The notes: generated by a model not told the origin, from the sequence alone. Shown: positions 39,244 through 52,877, counted from the stretch's first letter. The stretch: DNA of 64,000 nucleotides from Actinomycetota bacterium (GCA_009885805.1 VFJZ01000012.1:1-64000), one strand, 5' to 3'. A program made the numbers and translations.

Positions 39244-40095
39244 TCAGCTCCCACGTTTGCGCTGCTGTCCGCGCCGCCCGCCGCCCTGGGGACGCGGCGG
39301 CGGCAGCGGCCGTTTCGGCGTCGGTCGGGGCGCAACGGGCTTCGGCTTCACCGGCTTCGCGGGGGCCGCCGGCGGGTCGTCGCCCTTACCGCGCTTGGCG
39401 TCGCGCATCTCGACGAAGGCCGGCGGCGGGAAGAATTGCCTGATCACCGCCGCCTGCGCGACTGTCCACAGGTTCGTCGTGATCCAGTAGATCATCAGGC
39501 CGGCCGGGAAGGCCTGGTTGACGATGAACACCGCGAACAGGATCGGCATGCCGGCGAACAGGTACTTCATGCGCGGATCGGCGGTCGAAGGCATCAGCAG
39601 CATCGAGCCAACCTGCGAGCCGACGTAGATGATCATCAGGATCGCCAGCGTGACGGTGTCGAGATCCTTCAGGTGGGTCGTGATGTCCGCGATGAACCCG
39701 GCCATGAACGACAGGTCGTCGCCGGACTCGATGAACCGCTCCGGGCTGCTCAGCAGGTAGAACAGCCCGAGGAAGATCGGGATCTGCACGAGGATCGGCA
39801 GGCACGACCCGAAGGGGTTCGTGTTGTTCTGCCGGTAGAACTCCATCACCTTCTCGTTGAGCAGTTGGCGATCGTGTTTGTACTTCGCCTGCAGCTTCTT
39901 CAACTCGGGTTGGAGGGCCGTCATCCGACGCATCGACTGCTGCTGCTTCACGGTCAGCGGCACGAGCGCGATGCGCACGACGAACGTGAGCGCGACGATC
40001 GCCCAGGCCCAGGTCGCGCCCAGCGAGTGGATCGTCTCCAGCATCCACAGCAGCGGCTGGGTCGCGTCGGTGATGATCGAACCGAGCGGCGTCAA
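39244..40095 (-). CDS. yidC: Membrane protein insertase YidC/OxaI
   Basis: A 283-residue Gram-positive-type insertase without the large periplasmic domain. Five helices are visible: the first near the N-terminus ([20 protein letters not shown], containing the conserved hydrophilic-groove Arg), the cytoplasmic hairpin ([25 protein letters not shown]), then [58 protein letters not shown] and [15 protein letters not shown]. The C-terminus is a Lys/Pro/Arg-rich tail that could bind ribosomes. It overlaps yidD by 4 bp. Confidence 0.95.
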   Translation of the reverse strand: MTPLGSIITDATQPLLWMLETIHSLGATWAWAIVALTFVVRIALVPLTVKQQQSMRRMTALQPELKKLQAKYKHDRQLLNEKVMEFYRQNNTNPFGSCLPILVQIPIFLGLFYLLSSPERFIESGDDLSFMAGFIADITTHLKDLDTVTLAILMIIYVGSQVGSMLLMPSTADPRMKYLFAGMPILFAVFIVNQAFPAGLMIYWITTNLWTVAQAAVIRQFFPPPAFVEMRDAKRGKGDDPPAAPAKPVKPKPVAPRPTPKRPLPPPRPQGGGRRGQQRKRGS

Positions 40096-40319
40096 CGCGG
40101 GGCCACCGGGTCATGTCCACCGGGATTCCACGGGTGGCACCTGAGCAGGCGCCGCGCCGCCATCAGGCCGCCGCGCAGAGACCCGTGACGCCGAACGGCT
40201 TCGACGGCGTAGGTCGAACAGGTCGGCTCGAAGCGGCAGTGGCGTACGCCGGCCGGCGCGCCACCGGGCCAGACCGGGCGCAGAACGTAGCGATAGATGC
40301 CGGCAGCCAGCCTGATCAT
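40092..40319 (-). CDS. yidD: Membrane protein insertion factor YidD
   Basis: A 75-residue protein that assists YidC-dependent insertion. The family signature is plain: [19 protein letters not shown] followed by [26 protein letters not shown], with its three cysteines. An N-terminal amphipathic stretch ([16 protein letters not shown]) binds the membrane. It overlaps rnpA upstream and yidC downstream by 4 bp each, so rnpA-yidD-yidC is translationally coupled. Confidence 0.96.
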   Translation of the reverse strand: MIRLAAGIYRYVLRPVWPGGAPAGVRHCRFEPTCSTYAVEAVRRHGSLRGGLMAARRLLRCHPWNPGGHDPVAPR

Positions 40320-40684
40320 CCCTCGCCTCCCTCAATCGTGAGCAGTGGCCGCAACTCGTCGATCAGCCAGTCGAAACCGTGCTGTTCCGCGGCCTCACCG
40401 AGTCCCGGTCGCGCGACGACCACCACGTCATGACGACCGGACCCGGCACCGATCGCGGTCACCGCCTCGCGCAACTGGCGCTTCAGGCGGCTGCGCACGA
40501 CGGCGGAACCGACCCGGCGCGACACCGTGACCCCGACGCGCGGCGAACCATCGCCCCCGACTCCATCACGCTCGAACACGTAAACGACGAGATGGCGGCT
40601 GGACCGCGAACGACCGCGCCGGTAGACGGCATCGAAGTCGGCTGAGCGAGTCAGGCGACGGCGCTGCGCGGACGGCGCGGACAA
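40316..40684 (-). CDS. rnpA: Ribonuclease P protein component
   Basis: A 122-residue basic protein that binds the RNase P RNA for tRNA 5' maturation. The start of the fold is [22 protein letters not shown], then [11 protein letters not shown], the RNR motif region reads [26 protein letters not shown] (the canonical NRxKR is SRLKRQLRE), and VVVVARPGL ends the sheet. I start at the TTG at 40684, 4 bp after the rpmH stop; longer versions run into rpmH in another frame. No Shine-Dalgarno is obvious for TTG, so coupling to rpmH translation is likely. Confidence 0.88.
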   Translation of the reverse strand: MSAPSAQRRRLTRSADFDAVYRRGRSRSSRHLVVYVFERDGVGGDGSPRVGVTVSRRVGSAVVRSRLKRQLREAVTAIGAGSGRHDVVVVARPGLGEAAEQHGFDWLIDELRPLLTIEGGEG

Positions 40685-40688
40685 TCGC

Positions 40689-40823
40689 CTACGCCGAGAG
40701 GTGCTTGCGGCCGCGGGCGCGCCGGCGCTTGAGCACCGCGCGACCGGCACGCGTCGCCATGCGCTTGCGGAAGCCGTGCGTCTTCGCGCGCTTACGGGTG
40801 TTTGGCTGGAACGTGCGTTTCAT
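40689..40823 (-). CDS. rpmH: 50S ribosomal protein L34
   Basis: A 44-residue ribosomal protein, complete from [20 protein letters not shown] to GRKHLSA, matching L34 along its full length. It is the first gene of the rpmH-rnpA-yidD-yidC-jag operon and is read away from dnaA. A TATACT -10 lies about 50 bp upstream. A frame that continues further upstream is not part of the protein. Confidence 0.98.
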   Translation of the reverse strand: MKRTFQPNTRKRAKTHGFRKRMATRAGRAVLKRRRARGRKHLSA

Positions 40824-40872
40824 GGTTCCCAGGCTGCAGGTGGAAATGGCCGCAGCGCGCGGCCGGACGGCC

Positions 40873-40878
40873 AGTATA
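40873..40878 (-). promoter_or_regulatory. -10 element of the rpmH operon promoter
   Basis: TATACT on the minus strand, 50 bp upstream of the rpmH ATG, in a GC-rich setting. It differs from the TATAAT consensus at one base. No clear -35 was found at 16-18 bp, so the call rests on the -10 and position. Confidence 0.5.
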
Positions 40879-41074
40879 CGCGGCCAGCTCGGCCGGCGCT
40901 GCGCCAGGCCGCCAGGCACCGTTGGACAACTTCCGGCGATCCGACCGAGAACTAGGTGAGGACCAGGGAAGTCTCACTTGTCCCAGGCTGTTGACAGATC
41001 GTTGGATAACGCATTTTTCCTGCAAATTGCATGATTTCTCCAGAACGCCAGTCTGGCTCAGAACGGCCCCGCGG

Positions 41075-41083
41075 TGCTATGGT
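41075..41083 (+). promoter_or_regulatory. Extended -10 promoter candidate for dnaA
   Basis: TGCTATGGT combines a TGn extension with TATGGT, 61 bp upstream of the dnaA start. It lies downstream of the AT-rich patch and DnaA-box-like sites, which would allow autoregulation by DnaA. A consensus TTGACA at 40991 is too far upstream to pair with it. Confidence 0.4.
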
Positions 41084-41143
41084 CAGAGCGGCTGGGGCAG
41101 TGGGTCCCCGCAGACATCGCGTGGGGCTTTGGAGGCGCAGGCG

Positions 41144-42541
41144 TTGGACGTGCGCTCGGAAAACAGTGCTGTCCTCGTCTGGGATGAGATTGCGACGCGG
41201 CTGCGTGGCACGCTCAACGACGCGACCTGGTCGACGTGGTTCTCGGGCGTCACGGCCGAGGGCATCGACGGCTCCGCACTGGACGTCACGGTGCCGACCG
41301 CCTTCGCGCGAGACTGGATCGAGGGCCACTTCGCGGCGCTCGTCGCGGCGACGGCCCGAGACGTCGTCGGCAATCCGCTCGCGGTGCGGTTTCGCGTCGC
41401 CGCGGCTGGCGCCGTTGTGCCGCCTCCGGATTACGGCGAAGCGACAGCAGCGGACGTGTCGCAGCACGCACCGGGCAAGCCCGCGATCAGCGCTCCCGAC
41501 GCCGGCGACGCCGCCGGTCACTCGCTGACCGGGAAGTACACGTTCGACCACTTCGTGATCGGAGCGTCGAACCGTTTCGCGCACGCCGCAGCCCTGGCTG
41601 TGGCCGAGGCGCCGGCACAGGCCTACAACCCGCTTTTCATCTACGGCGCGACCGGCCTTGGGAAAACTCACCTCCTGCATTCGATCGCCCACTACGTCAG
41701 CAACGAGACACCCGCACTCCGTGCCCGGTACGTGACGAGCGAGGCGTTCGTTAACGATTTCATCGAGCATTTGCGGGCAAAACGCATTGCGGACTTCCCC
41801 GCGCAGTATCGCTCGTACGACGTTCTCCTCGTCGACGACATCCAGTTTTTGGCCGGAAAAGAGCGGATCCAGGAAGAGTTTTTCCACACCTTCAACAGCG
41901 TGACCGAGGCCGGCGGGCAGATCATTCTGTCGTCCGATCGGCCCCCGAAGGAGATCCAGGCACTCGAGGACCGCCTGCGATCTCGGTTCGAGTGGGGCCT
42001 CATCACGGACGTCCAGCCGCCCGACCTGGAGACGCGCATCGCGATCCTGCGGAAGAAGGCCGAACGCGATCGGATCCGGCTGCCCGACCCGACGATTCTC
42101 GCGGCGATCGCCCAGCGCATCCAGACGAACATCCGCGAACTCGAGGGCGCGTTCACTCGCGTCGTCGCGTACGCGTCGCTGAACGGCGTCGCGATCTCGG
42201 CCGCGCTCGTTCGCGACGTCCTCCACGACCAGTTCCCCGAGGGCGCGCGGCCGGTCACGGTCGACGAGATCCAGAAGATCGTCGCCGACGCGTTCAACGT
42301 GACCGTCGCCGACCTCCGCGGCGAGCGCCGGACCCAACAGGTCGTGTATCCACGCCAGCTCGCCATGTTCCTCTGCCGGGAACTGACCGATCTGTCGCTG
42401 CCGAAGATCGGTCAGCGGTTCGGCGGCCGCGACCACACGACGGTCCACTATGCCGAAGGGAAGATCGCGCGCCTGATCCGCGAGGATCGCCGCGCCTACA
42501 ACCTCGTGCAGGACCTGACCGCGAAGATACGCCGGGTCTGA
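41144..42541 (+). CDS. dnaA: Chromosomal replication initiator DnaA
   Basis: A 465-residue AAA+ initiator that binds oriC and opens the duplex. Domain I begins VWDEIATRLRGTLNDATWSTWF; a short linker domain II follows. Domain III has Walker A GATGLGKTHLLHSI, Walker B VLLVDDIQFLAGKERIQEEF and sensor II near QTNIRELEGAFTRV. Domain IV ends with the box-binding signature GGRDHTTVHYAEGKI. The TTG at 41144 was chosen because GGAGG lies eight bases before it at 41131-41135; a GTG two codons on has worse spacing. It stands alone between a candidate origin and a long spacer before dnaN. Confidence 0.96.
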   Translation: MDVRSENSAVLVWDEIATRLRGTLNDATWSTWFSGVTAEGIDGSALDVTVPTAFARDWIEGHFAALVAATARDVVGNPLAVRFRVAAAGAVVPPPDYGEATAADVSQHAPGKPAISAPDAGDAAGHSLTGKYTFDHFVIGASNRFAHAAALAVAEAPAQAYNPLFIYGATGLGKTHLLHSIAHYVSNETPALRARYVTSEAFVNDFIEHLRAKRIADFPAQYRSYDVLLVDDIQFLAGKERIQEEFFHTFNSVTEAGGQIILSSDRPPKEIQALEDRLRSRFEWGLITDVQPPDLETRIAILRKKAERDRIRLPDPTILAAIAQRIQTNIRELEGAFTRVVAYASLNGVAISAALVRDVLHDQFPEGARPVTVDEIQKIVADAFNVTVADLRGERRTQQVVYPRQLAMFLCRELTDLSLPKIGQRFGGRDHTTVHYAEGKIARLIREDRRAYNLVQDLTAKIRRV

Positions 42542-42609
42542 GCGGCGGCGGCCACGCCGCTGGCATGGGACAGACGCGGTCGAACCGGGGACGACACCGC
42601 GGCGAGACG

Positions 42610-42640
42610 TGGGAGAACTGCCCGCTTTCTCCCAACGGGC
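42610..42640 (+). terminator. Stem-loop after dnaA with possible H-type pseudoknot
   Basis: TGGGAGAA (42610-42617) pairs perfectly with TTCTCCCA (42627-42634) around a 9-nt loop. Inside the loop GCCCG (42620-42624) can pair with CGGGC (42636-42640), which would give an H-type pseudoknot. There is no U-run, so it may be a transcript-end or stability structure for dnaA mRNA instead of a standard terminator. Confidence 0.35.
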
Positions 42641-42797
42641 GCAGGGGCTCGCCTCCGTCCGCTGCGGGTACGCCGGAGATTGCGGTCCCCGTCCCACGGC
42701 GCCGCGGGCGGCCCAGGCCCCCGGAGGCCGCACGGCTACGAGGGTTCCGCAATCCCTCCCATGGACCCCAACCCCCTACTACGAGGACGAGGATACG

Positions 42798-42803
42798 TAC
42801 ACT
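42798..42803 (+). promoter_or_regulatory. -10 element candidate for dnaN
   Basis: TACACT, 30 bp before the dnaN GTG, within a near-palindrome ACGAGGATA (N7) TATTCCTCGT. The arms could be a regulator or DnaA-independent control site. The -35 is weak. Confidence 0.4.
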
Positions 42804-42833
42804 ATTCCTCGTTCAACTTCGGGAAACGAATCC

Positions 42834-43940
42834 GTGAAGATCCACTGTTCCACCGAACACCTCGCCGAACGTCTCGCCACGGCTGCCCGGGCGACGTCGA
42901 CGCGTGCGTCGATCCAGGTCGCGGCCGGCGTGCGCATCACCGCGACATCGAGCGAGGAGCCGGGCGAGCTCGCCGCGACCGACCTCGAGCTCTCGCTCCG
43001 GGTGCCGATCGAGTTCGAGGTGGAGCAGCCGGGGTCAGCCGTCGTCCCCGCGCGTCTCGCCCAGGAGGTCGTCCGATCGCTTCGCTCGGACCGCGTGACG
43101 CTCGAAGCCGACCCTGCCGGCGGGCGGGTGCAGATCACGGCTGGAACCGGTGTCTACGGCATTCACACGCACCCGGTCGACGACTTCCCGAAGCTCCCCG
43201 AGATCGATCCTGAGCGAGTGTTCGAGGTCGACCGCGCGGCATTCACCGCCACCGTCGAGCGCGTGATCAGGGCCACCTCGAAGGATGAATCGCGGCCGGT
43301 CCTGACCGGCGCGCTGCTGCAGATCGAGCCCGGGCGTCTGACGATGGCGGCAACTGACTCGTACCGGCTCGCGGTCAAGGAGACGGTGCTGACCGACGAG
43401 GTCCCCGAGCCGATCGAGGCGATCATCCCCGCTCGTGCCCTCGCCGAGGTAACGAGACTCGCGACCGGTAGCGGGCCGATCTCCGTCTCCGCCGACCGCA
43501 ACCAGATTGCGTTCGGGGTCGATGGTGTGTGGCTGACTGCGCGGAGGATCGAGGGGCAGTTCCCGAACTTCCGCTCGCTCCGACCGGAGGGTTTCGAGCA
43601 CGAGGTGCGGCTGCCGAGGGGGGAACTCGCCGACGTCGTTCGCCGTGTCGGTGTCTTCGCTCGCCACAACGCGCCGCTGCGGCTCGGATTCTCGAACGGC
43701 GAGGTCTCGATCTCGGCGCAGACGCCCGACGTCGGCGAGGCGCGCGAGACGATCCCGGCCCCCTTCGGCGGCGAACCGTTCGAGATCGGGTTCAACGTCG
43801 ACTTCCTGCGGGATGGCATCGATACTGCCAGCGGCGACGAGATCGTGTTCCAACTGATCTCGCCGCTGCGACCTGCGGTCGTGACAGGCACCGAGGATGA
43901 CTTCTGGTACCTGATCATGCCGATCCGCCTCTCGACCTGA
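42834..43940 (+). CDS. dnaN: DNA polymerase III sliding clamp (beta subunit)
   Basis: A 368-residue three-domain clamp that tethers polymerase III to DNA. Domain 1 begins VKIHCSTEHLAERLATAA, domain 2 carries RVIRATSKDESRPVLTGALLQIE and MAATDSYRLAVKE, and domain 3 ends with the standard LISPLRPAVV and the peptide-binding end YLIMPIRL. The GTG at 42834 matches the family start. recF follows after only 4 bp, so the two are cotranscribed. Confidence 0.97.
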   Translation: MKIHCSTEHLAERLATAARATSTRASIQVAAGVRITATSSEEPGELAATDLELSLRVPIEFEVEQPGSAVVPARLAQEVVRSLRSDRVTLEADPAGGRVQITAGTGVYGIHTHPVDDFPKLPEIDPERVFEVDRAAFTATVERVIRATSKDESRPVLTGALLQIEPGRLTMAATDSYRLAVKETVLTDEVPEPIEAIIPARALAEVTRLATGSGPISVSADRNQIAFGVDGVWLTARRIEGQFPNFRSLRPEGFEHEVRLPRGELADVVRRVGVFARHNAPLRLGFSNGEVSISAQTPDVGEARETIPAPFGGEPFEIGFNVDFLRDGIDTASGDEIVFQLISPLRPAVVTGTEDDFWYLIMPIRLST

Positions 43941-43944
43941 CGCG

Positions 43945-45021
43945 ATGCGGATCGAGCATCTGCGGTTGCGTGGCTTCCGCTGCTACGCCGCCGCCGAGGC
44001 GACGTTCGCACCTGGCCTGACCGCCGTCGTCGGTGCCAACGGGGCGGGCAAGACGAGCCTGCTCGAGGCAGTCCACTTCACGCTCGCGGGCTACTCGCCG
44101 CGCACGTCGTCGGAGACGCGGTGCATCCGTCAGGGCGACGCCTTCTTCCGCCTCGAGGCGCGCGCGGTCAGTGGCGGCCAGGAGCGATCGACAACGGCAG
44201 CGCTGCAGGCGGGTGAGCCGCGACGACTCACGCTCGACGCGAAGCCCATTCGCTCGGTCGCCGCGTTCGCGGTGGCGTTCGAGTGCCTCGTCTTCCTGCC
44301 GGAGCGCCTCGCCGTCGTCCAGCGCGCACCGGCCATCCGACGCGCGTATCTCGACCGCGCGGTCGTTCGAGCCGACCCGGCGCACGCTCGCGAGACAGCG
44401 GCGTACGGCCGTGCTCTGGCGCAGCGCAACGCGGCCTTACGACGGGTCCGTGCAGGAGCGGCGACGGCAGCGAGCCTCGATCCGTGGGACGAGCGTCTTG
44501 CAACCCACGGGTCGGCGATCATCGAGGGTCGGGCGCGCCTGTGCGCCGCGCTGGCGGCGCCGTTCGCGGAGGTTCTGCGCGACCTCGGCGGCGGGCCTGG
44601 CGCCGCGCTGAGGTATGCCCCGCGGGTCGGCGCAGCGGAACTCGCAGGCGCCCTCGCCGAGCGGCGCAGCCGCGACATCGAGCGCGCAGTGACGGGCACG
44701 GGACCGCATCTCGACGACATCGCCCTGGCGGAGGGGGGCCGCGAGTTGCGGGCCTTCGGGTCGCAGGGCGAACAGCGGACGGCGGTACTGGCGTTGCTCC
44801 TGGCCGAGGCACGACTCGTCACCGAGCGGCTCGGCGAGGCCCCGGTACTTCTCCTCGACGACGTGTTCTCAGAACTGGACGCCGATCGTCGGCGACGGCT
44901 GATCATGGTCGTCCGCGAACTGGGGCAGGCGATCGTGACGACGACCGAACGCGAGCACCTGCCGGCACCCCCAGACACGCTCCTGACTGTTCGGGCGGGC
45001 ACCGTTACCATGTCGGTGTGA
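43945..45021 (+). CDS. recF: DNA replication and repair protein RecF
   Basis: A 358-residue SMC/ABC-type ATPase that helps load RecA at gaps. Walker A is VVGANGAGKTSLLEAVHF, the ABC signature region is GSQGEQRTAVLALLLAEA, and Walker B with the D-loop is VLLLDDVFSELDADRRRRL. The middle has RecF arm segments (AIRRAYLDRAVV, YGRALAQRNAALR). The ATG start follows dnaN by 4 bp. The stop overlaps the DciA start (GTGA), making a three-gene coupled unit. Confidence 0.96.
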   Translation: MRIEHLRLRGFRCYAAAEATFAPGLTAVVGANGAGKTSLLEAVHFTLAGYSPRTSSETRCIRQGDAFFRLEARAVSGGQERSTTAALQAGEPRRLTLDAKPIRSVAAFAVAFECLVFLPERLAVVQRAPAIRRAYLDRAVVRADPAHARETAAYGRALAQRNAALRRVRAGAATAASLDPWDERLATHGSAIIEGRARLCAALAAPFAEVLRDLGGGPGAALRYAPRVGAAELAGALAERRSRDIERAVTGTGPHLDDIALAEGGRELRAFGSQGEQRTAVLALLLAEARLVTERLGEAPVLLLDDVFSELDADRRRRLIMVVRELGQAIVTTTEREHLPAPPDTLLTVRAGTVTMSV

Positions 45022-45479
45022 GCCGGGCCCAGGGACTGCGCCGCATCGGTGAACTGCTGGCGCCGGCGTTACCGGCTCCCGCGCGCGCCGATGTTCTGCT
45101 GCCCTTGCTGCGCGTCTGGCCGGCCGCGGTCGGCGAGGCGATCGCCCGCGAGACGCGTCCCGCACGCGTCGCCGGCGACGGCACGGTGGTCGTACACGTC
45201 ACGTCCTCGATCTGGGCGTCGGAGTTGACCCTGATGGCGGCGTCGGTTGCCGAGCGCGTCGGCAGCGCCCTCGACGCACCGCCGCCGACGCTGCGCTTCC
45301 AGGTCGGGCCGGTCCCGCAGGCCGTCACGGTGGCGCCCGTGAGGCCGGTTCCGCCCGAGGCGATGGAGCGTGCCAGGGCGGTGGCTGCAGGCGTCGCGGA
45401 CGCGGAACTCAGGGAGGCGATCGAGCGCGCGCTGGCGAGGGCGCTCGTGCGGTCCGCCGAGTCCATGGATTCCGCGTAA
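45018..45479 (+). CDS. dciA: DciA-family helicase-loader-like protein (DUF721)
   Basis: A 153-residue DUF721 protein; DciA is the ancestral bacterial protein that loads the replicative helicase DnaB. The N-terminal KH-like domain reads RIGELLAPALPAPARADVLL, VWPAAVGEAIARETRPARV, GTVVVHVTSSIWASELTLM. A C-terminal Pro/Arg-rich arm with helix ERARAVAAGVADAELREAIE completes it. Position between recF and gyrB is standard for Actinomycetota. The GTG overlaps the recF stop. Confidence 0.9.
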   Translation: MSRAQGLRRIGELLAPALPAPARADVLLPLLRVWPAAVGEAIARETRPARVAGDGTVVVHVTSSIWASELTLMAASVAERVGSALDAPPPTLRFQVGPVPQAVTVAPVRPVPPEAMERARAVAAGVADAELREAIERALARALVRSAESMDSA

Positions 45480-45514
45480 CGATGCGGGTTGGCGGCGATC
45501 GCGGCCGCGCACTT

Positions 45515-45523
45515 TGCTACACT
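45515..45523 (+). promoter_or_regulatory. Extended -10 promoter candidate for gyrBA
   Basis: TGCTACACT contains TACACT with an upstream TG, in the 95-bp spacer between dciA and gyrB, about 52 bp before the first possible start. A TTGGCG at 45489 is 23 bp upstream, too far for a usual -35. Gyrase promoters are often supercoiling-sensitive, and poor spacing would fit. Confidence 0.45.
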
Positions 45524-45550
45524 GCATGCCGTCACGTGCGGCCGGCCTGA

Positions 45551-50515
<4,965 letters not shown>

Positions 50516-50516
<1 letters not shown>

Positions 50517-50557
50517 GCGGCCGTTACAGGACCCCGCTCCGCCCGGTCGCGGCCGCC
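50516..50557 (+). terminator. Inverted repeat after gyrA
   Basis: GGCGGCCG at 50516-50523 and CGGCCGCC at 50550-50557 are perfect inverted arms with a 26-nt loop. It begins at the last base of the gyrA stop codon. There is no U-tract, so it is only a possible transcript-end structure. The next gene starts 22 bp further on. Confidence 0.35.
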
Positions 50558-50579
50558 AGTCGTCTGTAGCGTTGAACCG

Positions 50580-51770
50580 GTGCCCGGTCGGTCCGTTCTC
50601 GCGGCGAGCCTCGCGTTCGCGGCGCTCCTGATCGGCGCCGGGCCGGGCCCGGTCGGGCCGACGACTGACGGCTCCGTCGCCCAGCGCACCCACTGGTCGA
50701 CCGCCGATCGCGCGCCCTACAGCGCGCCGGACTGGTGGTACGAGGGCAACTTCCTGCTCGACGGCCATGACAACGCCACGTTCGCGGATGGAACGTTCAG
50801 CCTGCAGATGTACGGCGGCGGGAGGCTCCGCTGGCTCTTCGGCGACGGCGCGAATCCTGGACCTGGCGGGGTGTGGTCCGTCGGTGCCCATCTGGCCAGC
50901 GGCACGCCGTCGCTGCTTGATGGCGGCTGGCATCAGGTCACACTCGTGCGCCGCTTCGCAGTCAGCCCGGGCGCACAGCTTGAACTGTGGATCGACGGTG
51001 CCCTCGTCGACACCGAGACGACCCTGACCCGGCCCGACCTGCGGGTCTGGTGGAACGCCTGGAGTGGCTTCCCAGCGGGTCAGTCCGGGTGGTTCTGGGG
51101 CGCGGAGAAGCAGGCCGCGATCGGGGTGCTCGCCCAGTACGAGGACTACAAGGGCCTCCTCGATGAGCTCCGCTTCTGGGCTCGCGCGAAGCTGCCGCTG
51201 GAGATCAGCTCGGGCTTCGCCGCTCAGGGCAGCGGTGACGAGAGCGGGTTGATCGCGAGCTACACGTTCAGCGAGGCGGCCGGGAGCCTGACCTGCGGCA
51301 CCGCCGTCGCGCTGGAGTGCATGACGCTCGTCGGCTGGTCAGACGCGCACTGGGCGGCCGAGGATGCGCCCGTCACCGCTTCGCCACCGCCGCCGGTGCT
51401 ACCGCCGCTGGTCGGGCCGCTGGCGCTGTCGAAGCCCCGCATCCGCCAGGGAACGGCGACGACGCTCAGCTTCTCCCTCTCAAAGGCGGCGCGGGTGACC
51501 GTGACGATCGACCGGCTTGTCCCCGCTCGCGTCCGCGGTACGCGCTGCGATCCGTCGGCGGCGACGGGGCGGCGGTGCACTCGGGCGATGCGGAGGGGCA
51601 CGATCGTTCGAGCGCGCGGGCCCGGTACGTCCGCCCGGATCACCCTGCCCGGCCGCCTCGGCGGGCGCGTGCTCCGGGTCGGCCGCTACCGGGTGACGGT
51701 CGTCGCGCGCGACGCCGGCGGGCGTCTGTCGCCGCCCCGCCGGACCGTTCTCACCGTCCGCTCGAACTAG
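50580..51770 (+). CDS. Secreted LamG/concanavalin-like protein
   Basis: A 396-residue exported protein. Residues 1-20 look like a signal peptide (SVLAASLAFAALLIGAG). Residues 40-260 follow a LamG jelly-roll pattern: NATFADGTFSLQMYGGGRLRW, LLDGGWHQVTLVRRF, GAQLELWIDGALVDTETTL, YKGLLDELRFWARA, and a pair of Cys near TCGTAVALECMTL. A Pro-rich linker leads to a C-terminal Ig-like domain (IRQGTATTLSFSLSKAARVTVTIDR, GRYRVTVVARDAGG). Such proteins bind glycans or other surface ligands; no substrate is known. The same C-terminal module style appears in the amidase at 54233. Confidence 0.75.
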   Translation: MPGRSVLAASLAFAALLIGAGPGPVGPTTDGSVAQRTHWSTADRAPYSAPDWWYEGNFLLDGHDNATFADGTFSLQMYGGGRLRWLFGDGANPGPGGVWSVGAHLASGTPSLLDGGWHQVTLVRRFAVSPGAQLELWIDGALVDTETTLTRPDLRVWWNAWSGFPAGQSGWFWGAEKQAAIGVLAQYEDYKGLLDELRFWARAKLPLEISSGFAAQGSGDESGLIASYTFSEAAGSLTCGTAVALECMTLVGWSDAHWAAEDAPVTASPPPPVLPPLVGPLALSKPRIRQGTATTLSFSLSKAARVTVTIDRLVPARVRGTRCDPSAATGRRCTRAMRRGTIVRARGPGTSARITLPGRLGGRVLRVGRYRVTVVARDAGGRLSPPRRTVLTVRSN

Positions 51771-51776
51771 GGTCAG

Positions 51777-52082
51777 CTAGCCCTCAGCGCGCGCCGCGCC
51801 GTCGGCACGGCGATGCTGGAACTCGTCCACCGCCGTGATCGCCGCCGACAGCGACAGCCCGCGATCCTTCGCCTGCTTGATCAGGAGGACGGTCTCGACG
51901 GCCGTCATGTCGTACGTCCGCTGCTTGCGGCCGTGAGTGACGATGGCCGCCTTCTGCGTCCAGTAGTCGAGCTGCATCTTCGAGATGCCGGCGACCTGGC
52001 AGACCTGGCCGAGGGTCAGCTCCAGTCCCGCCAGGTGCTCGCGGACGTCGACAGGCTCGAGCAGGTCGGCGTTTGTCACCAT
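51777..52082 (-). CDS. MerR-family DNA-binding protein
   Basis: A 101-residue protein with a MerR-like winged helix: LTLGQVCQVAGISKMQLDYWTQKAAI, then the wing GRKQRTYDMTAVETVLLIKQAKDRGLSLSAAITAVDEF. It lacks the long C-terminal effector domain of classical MerR, so it probably acts as a simple DNA-binding dimer or in a complex. It lies 39 bp upstream of neither gene on its own strand but directly downstream of the SPFH gene, and it ends 6 bp from the convergent LamG gene. Confidence 0.85.
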   Translation of the reverse strand: MVTNADLLEPVDVREHLAGLELTLGQVCQVAGISKMQLDYWTQKAAIVTHGRKQRTYDMTAVETVLLIKQAKDRGLSLSAAITAVDEFQHRRADGAARAEG

Positions 52083-52121
52083 CGACGCGACGCTAGCACG
52101 TCCGCGGTGGGATGAGAAGCG

Positions 52122-52877
52122 TCACCCGCCCGATCGCAGATGTGAGATCAGGTCGATCGGGATCGGCAAGATCACCATCGTGCTCCGCTCCGACGACATC
52201 TCGATCATCGACTGGAGGTAGCGCAGCTGCACGGAGATGGGCTGCTCCGCCAGTACCGCCGCCGCGTCGGAGAGCTTCTGCGCCGCCTGGAACTCGCCCT
52301 CGGCCGCGATCACCTTCGCCCGCCGTTCCCGCTCAGCCTCGGCCTGGCGTGCCATCGCACGCTGCATCGAGGTGGGGATCTCGACGTCCTTGACCTCGAC
52401 GTTCGACACCTTGACGCCCCACGGCGCAGTCTGCTCGTCGATGATCCGCTGGAGGATCGCGTTGATTTTGTCCCGTTCGGAGAGCAGTTCGTCGAGCACG
52501 TGCTGCCCGAGCGTCGAACGCAGCGTGGTCTGGGCGATCTGGCTCGTTGCGACGAGGAACTTCTCCACCTCGACGACCGCCGCGATCGGATCGACGACGC
52601 GGAAGTAGGCGACGGCGTTGACGCGTACCGGCACGTTGTCCTTCGTGATCACCTCCTGGGGCGGTACGGTCAGGGTGACCGTGCGCAGGTCGACGCGGAC
52701 CATCCGGTCGATGACGGGAATCAGGAAGATCAGCCCCGGGCCGCGCGGTGTCCGGATCAGGCGTCCGAGCCGGAAGACGACGGCGCGCTCGTACTCGCGC
52801 AGCACCTTCAGAGATGCGGCGAGCACTGCGACGATCAGGACGACGACGACGGCGGTGGTGACGAGCGCAGTGGTCAT
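52122..52877 (-). CDS. SPFH/Band 7 (stomatin/slipin) membrane protein
   Basis: A 251-residue membrane-microdomain scaffold. One N-terminal helix ([20 protein letters not shown]) is followed by the Band 7 domain ([58 protein letters not shown]) and a helical oligomerisation region ([47 protein letters not shown]). The ATG overlaps the nfeD stop by 4 bp; NfeD-stomatin pairs are widespread, NfeD cutting or anchoring its partner. The longer upstream frame lies inside nfeD and was rejected. Confidence 0.93.
   Translation of the reverse strand: MTTALVTTAVVVVLIVAVLAASLKVLREYERAVVFRLGRLIRTPRGPGLIFLIPVIDRMVRVDLRTVTLTVPPQEVITKDNVPVRVNAVAYFRVVDPIAAVVEVEKFLVATSQIAQTTLRSTLGQHVLDELLSERDKINAILQRIIDEQTAPWGVKVSNVEVKDVEIPTSMQRAMARQAEAERERRAKVIAAEGEFQAAQKLSDAAAVLAEQPISVQLRYLQSMIEMSSERSTMVILPIPIDLISHLRSGG

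Larger units (their letters stand above)
40824..41143. other. rpmH-dnaA intergenic region: candidate chromosomal origin (oriC)
   Basis: A 320-bp gene-free stretch, the largest near dnaA. It holds three DnaA-box-like 9-mers: TTGTCCAAC on the minus strand at 40921-40929, TTGTCCCAG at 40978-40986, and TTATCCAAC on the minus strand at 41001-41009; these match the consensus TTRTCCACA at 6-7 of 9 positions. An AT-rich run (GCATTTTTCCTGCAAATTGC, 41011-41030, and on to 41037) next to the boxes could be the unwinding element. The two divergent promoters for rpmH and dnaA flank it. Confidence 0.45.
42542..42833. other. dnaA-dnaN intergenic spacer
   Basis: A 292-bp stretch with no gene. No DnaA-box-like sequence was seen in it, although many Actinomycetota place oriC here. 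It contains a stem-loop/pseudoknot candidate at 42610-42640 and a dnaN promoter candidate near the right end; the middle is very GC-rich with short inverted repeats. Confidence 0.6.

Noticed and set aside
40991-41019. TTGACA as a -35 for dnaA
   Set aside because: At 17-18 bp spacing the -10 would read TTTTTC or TTTTCC, and it is 150 bp from the start; the extended -10 at 41075 fits better.
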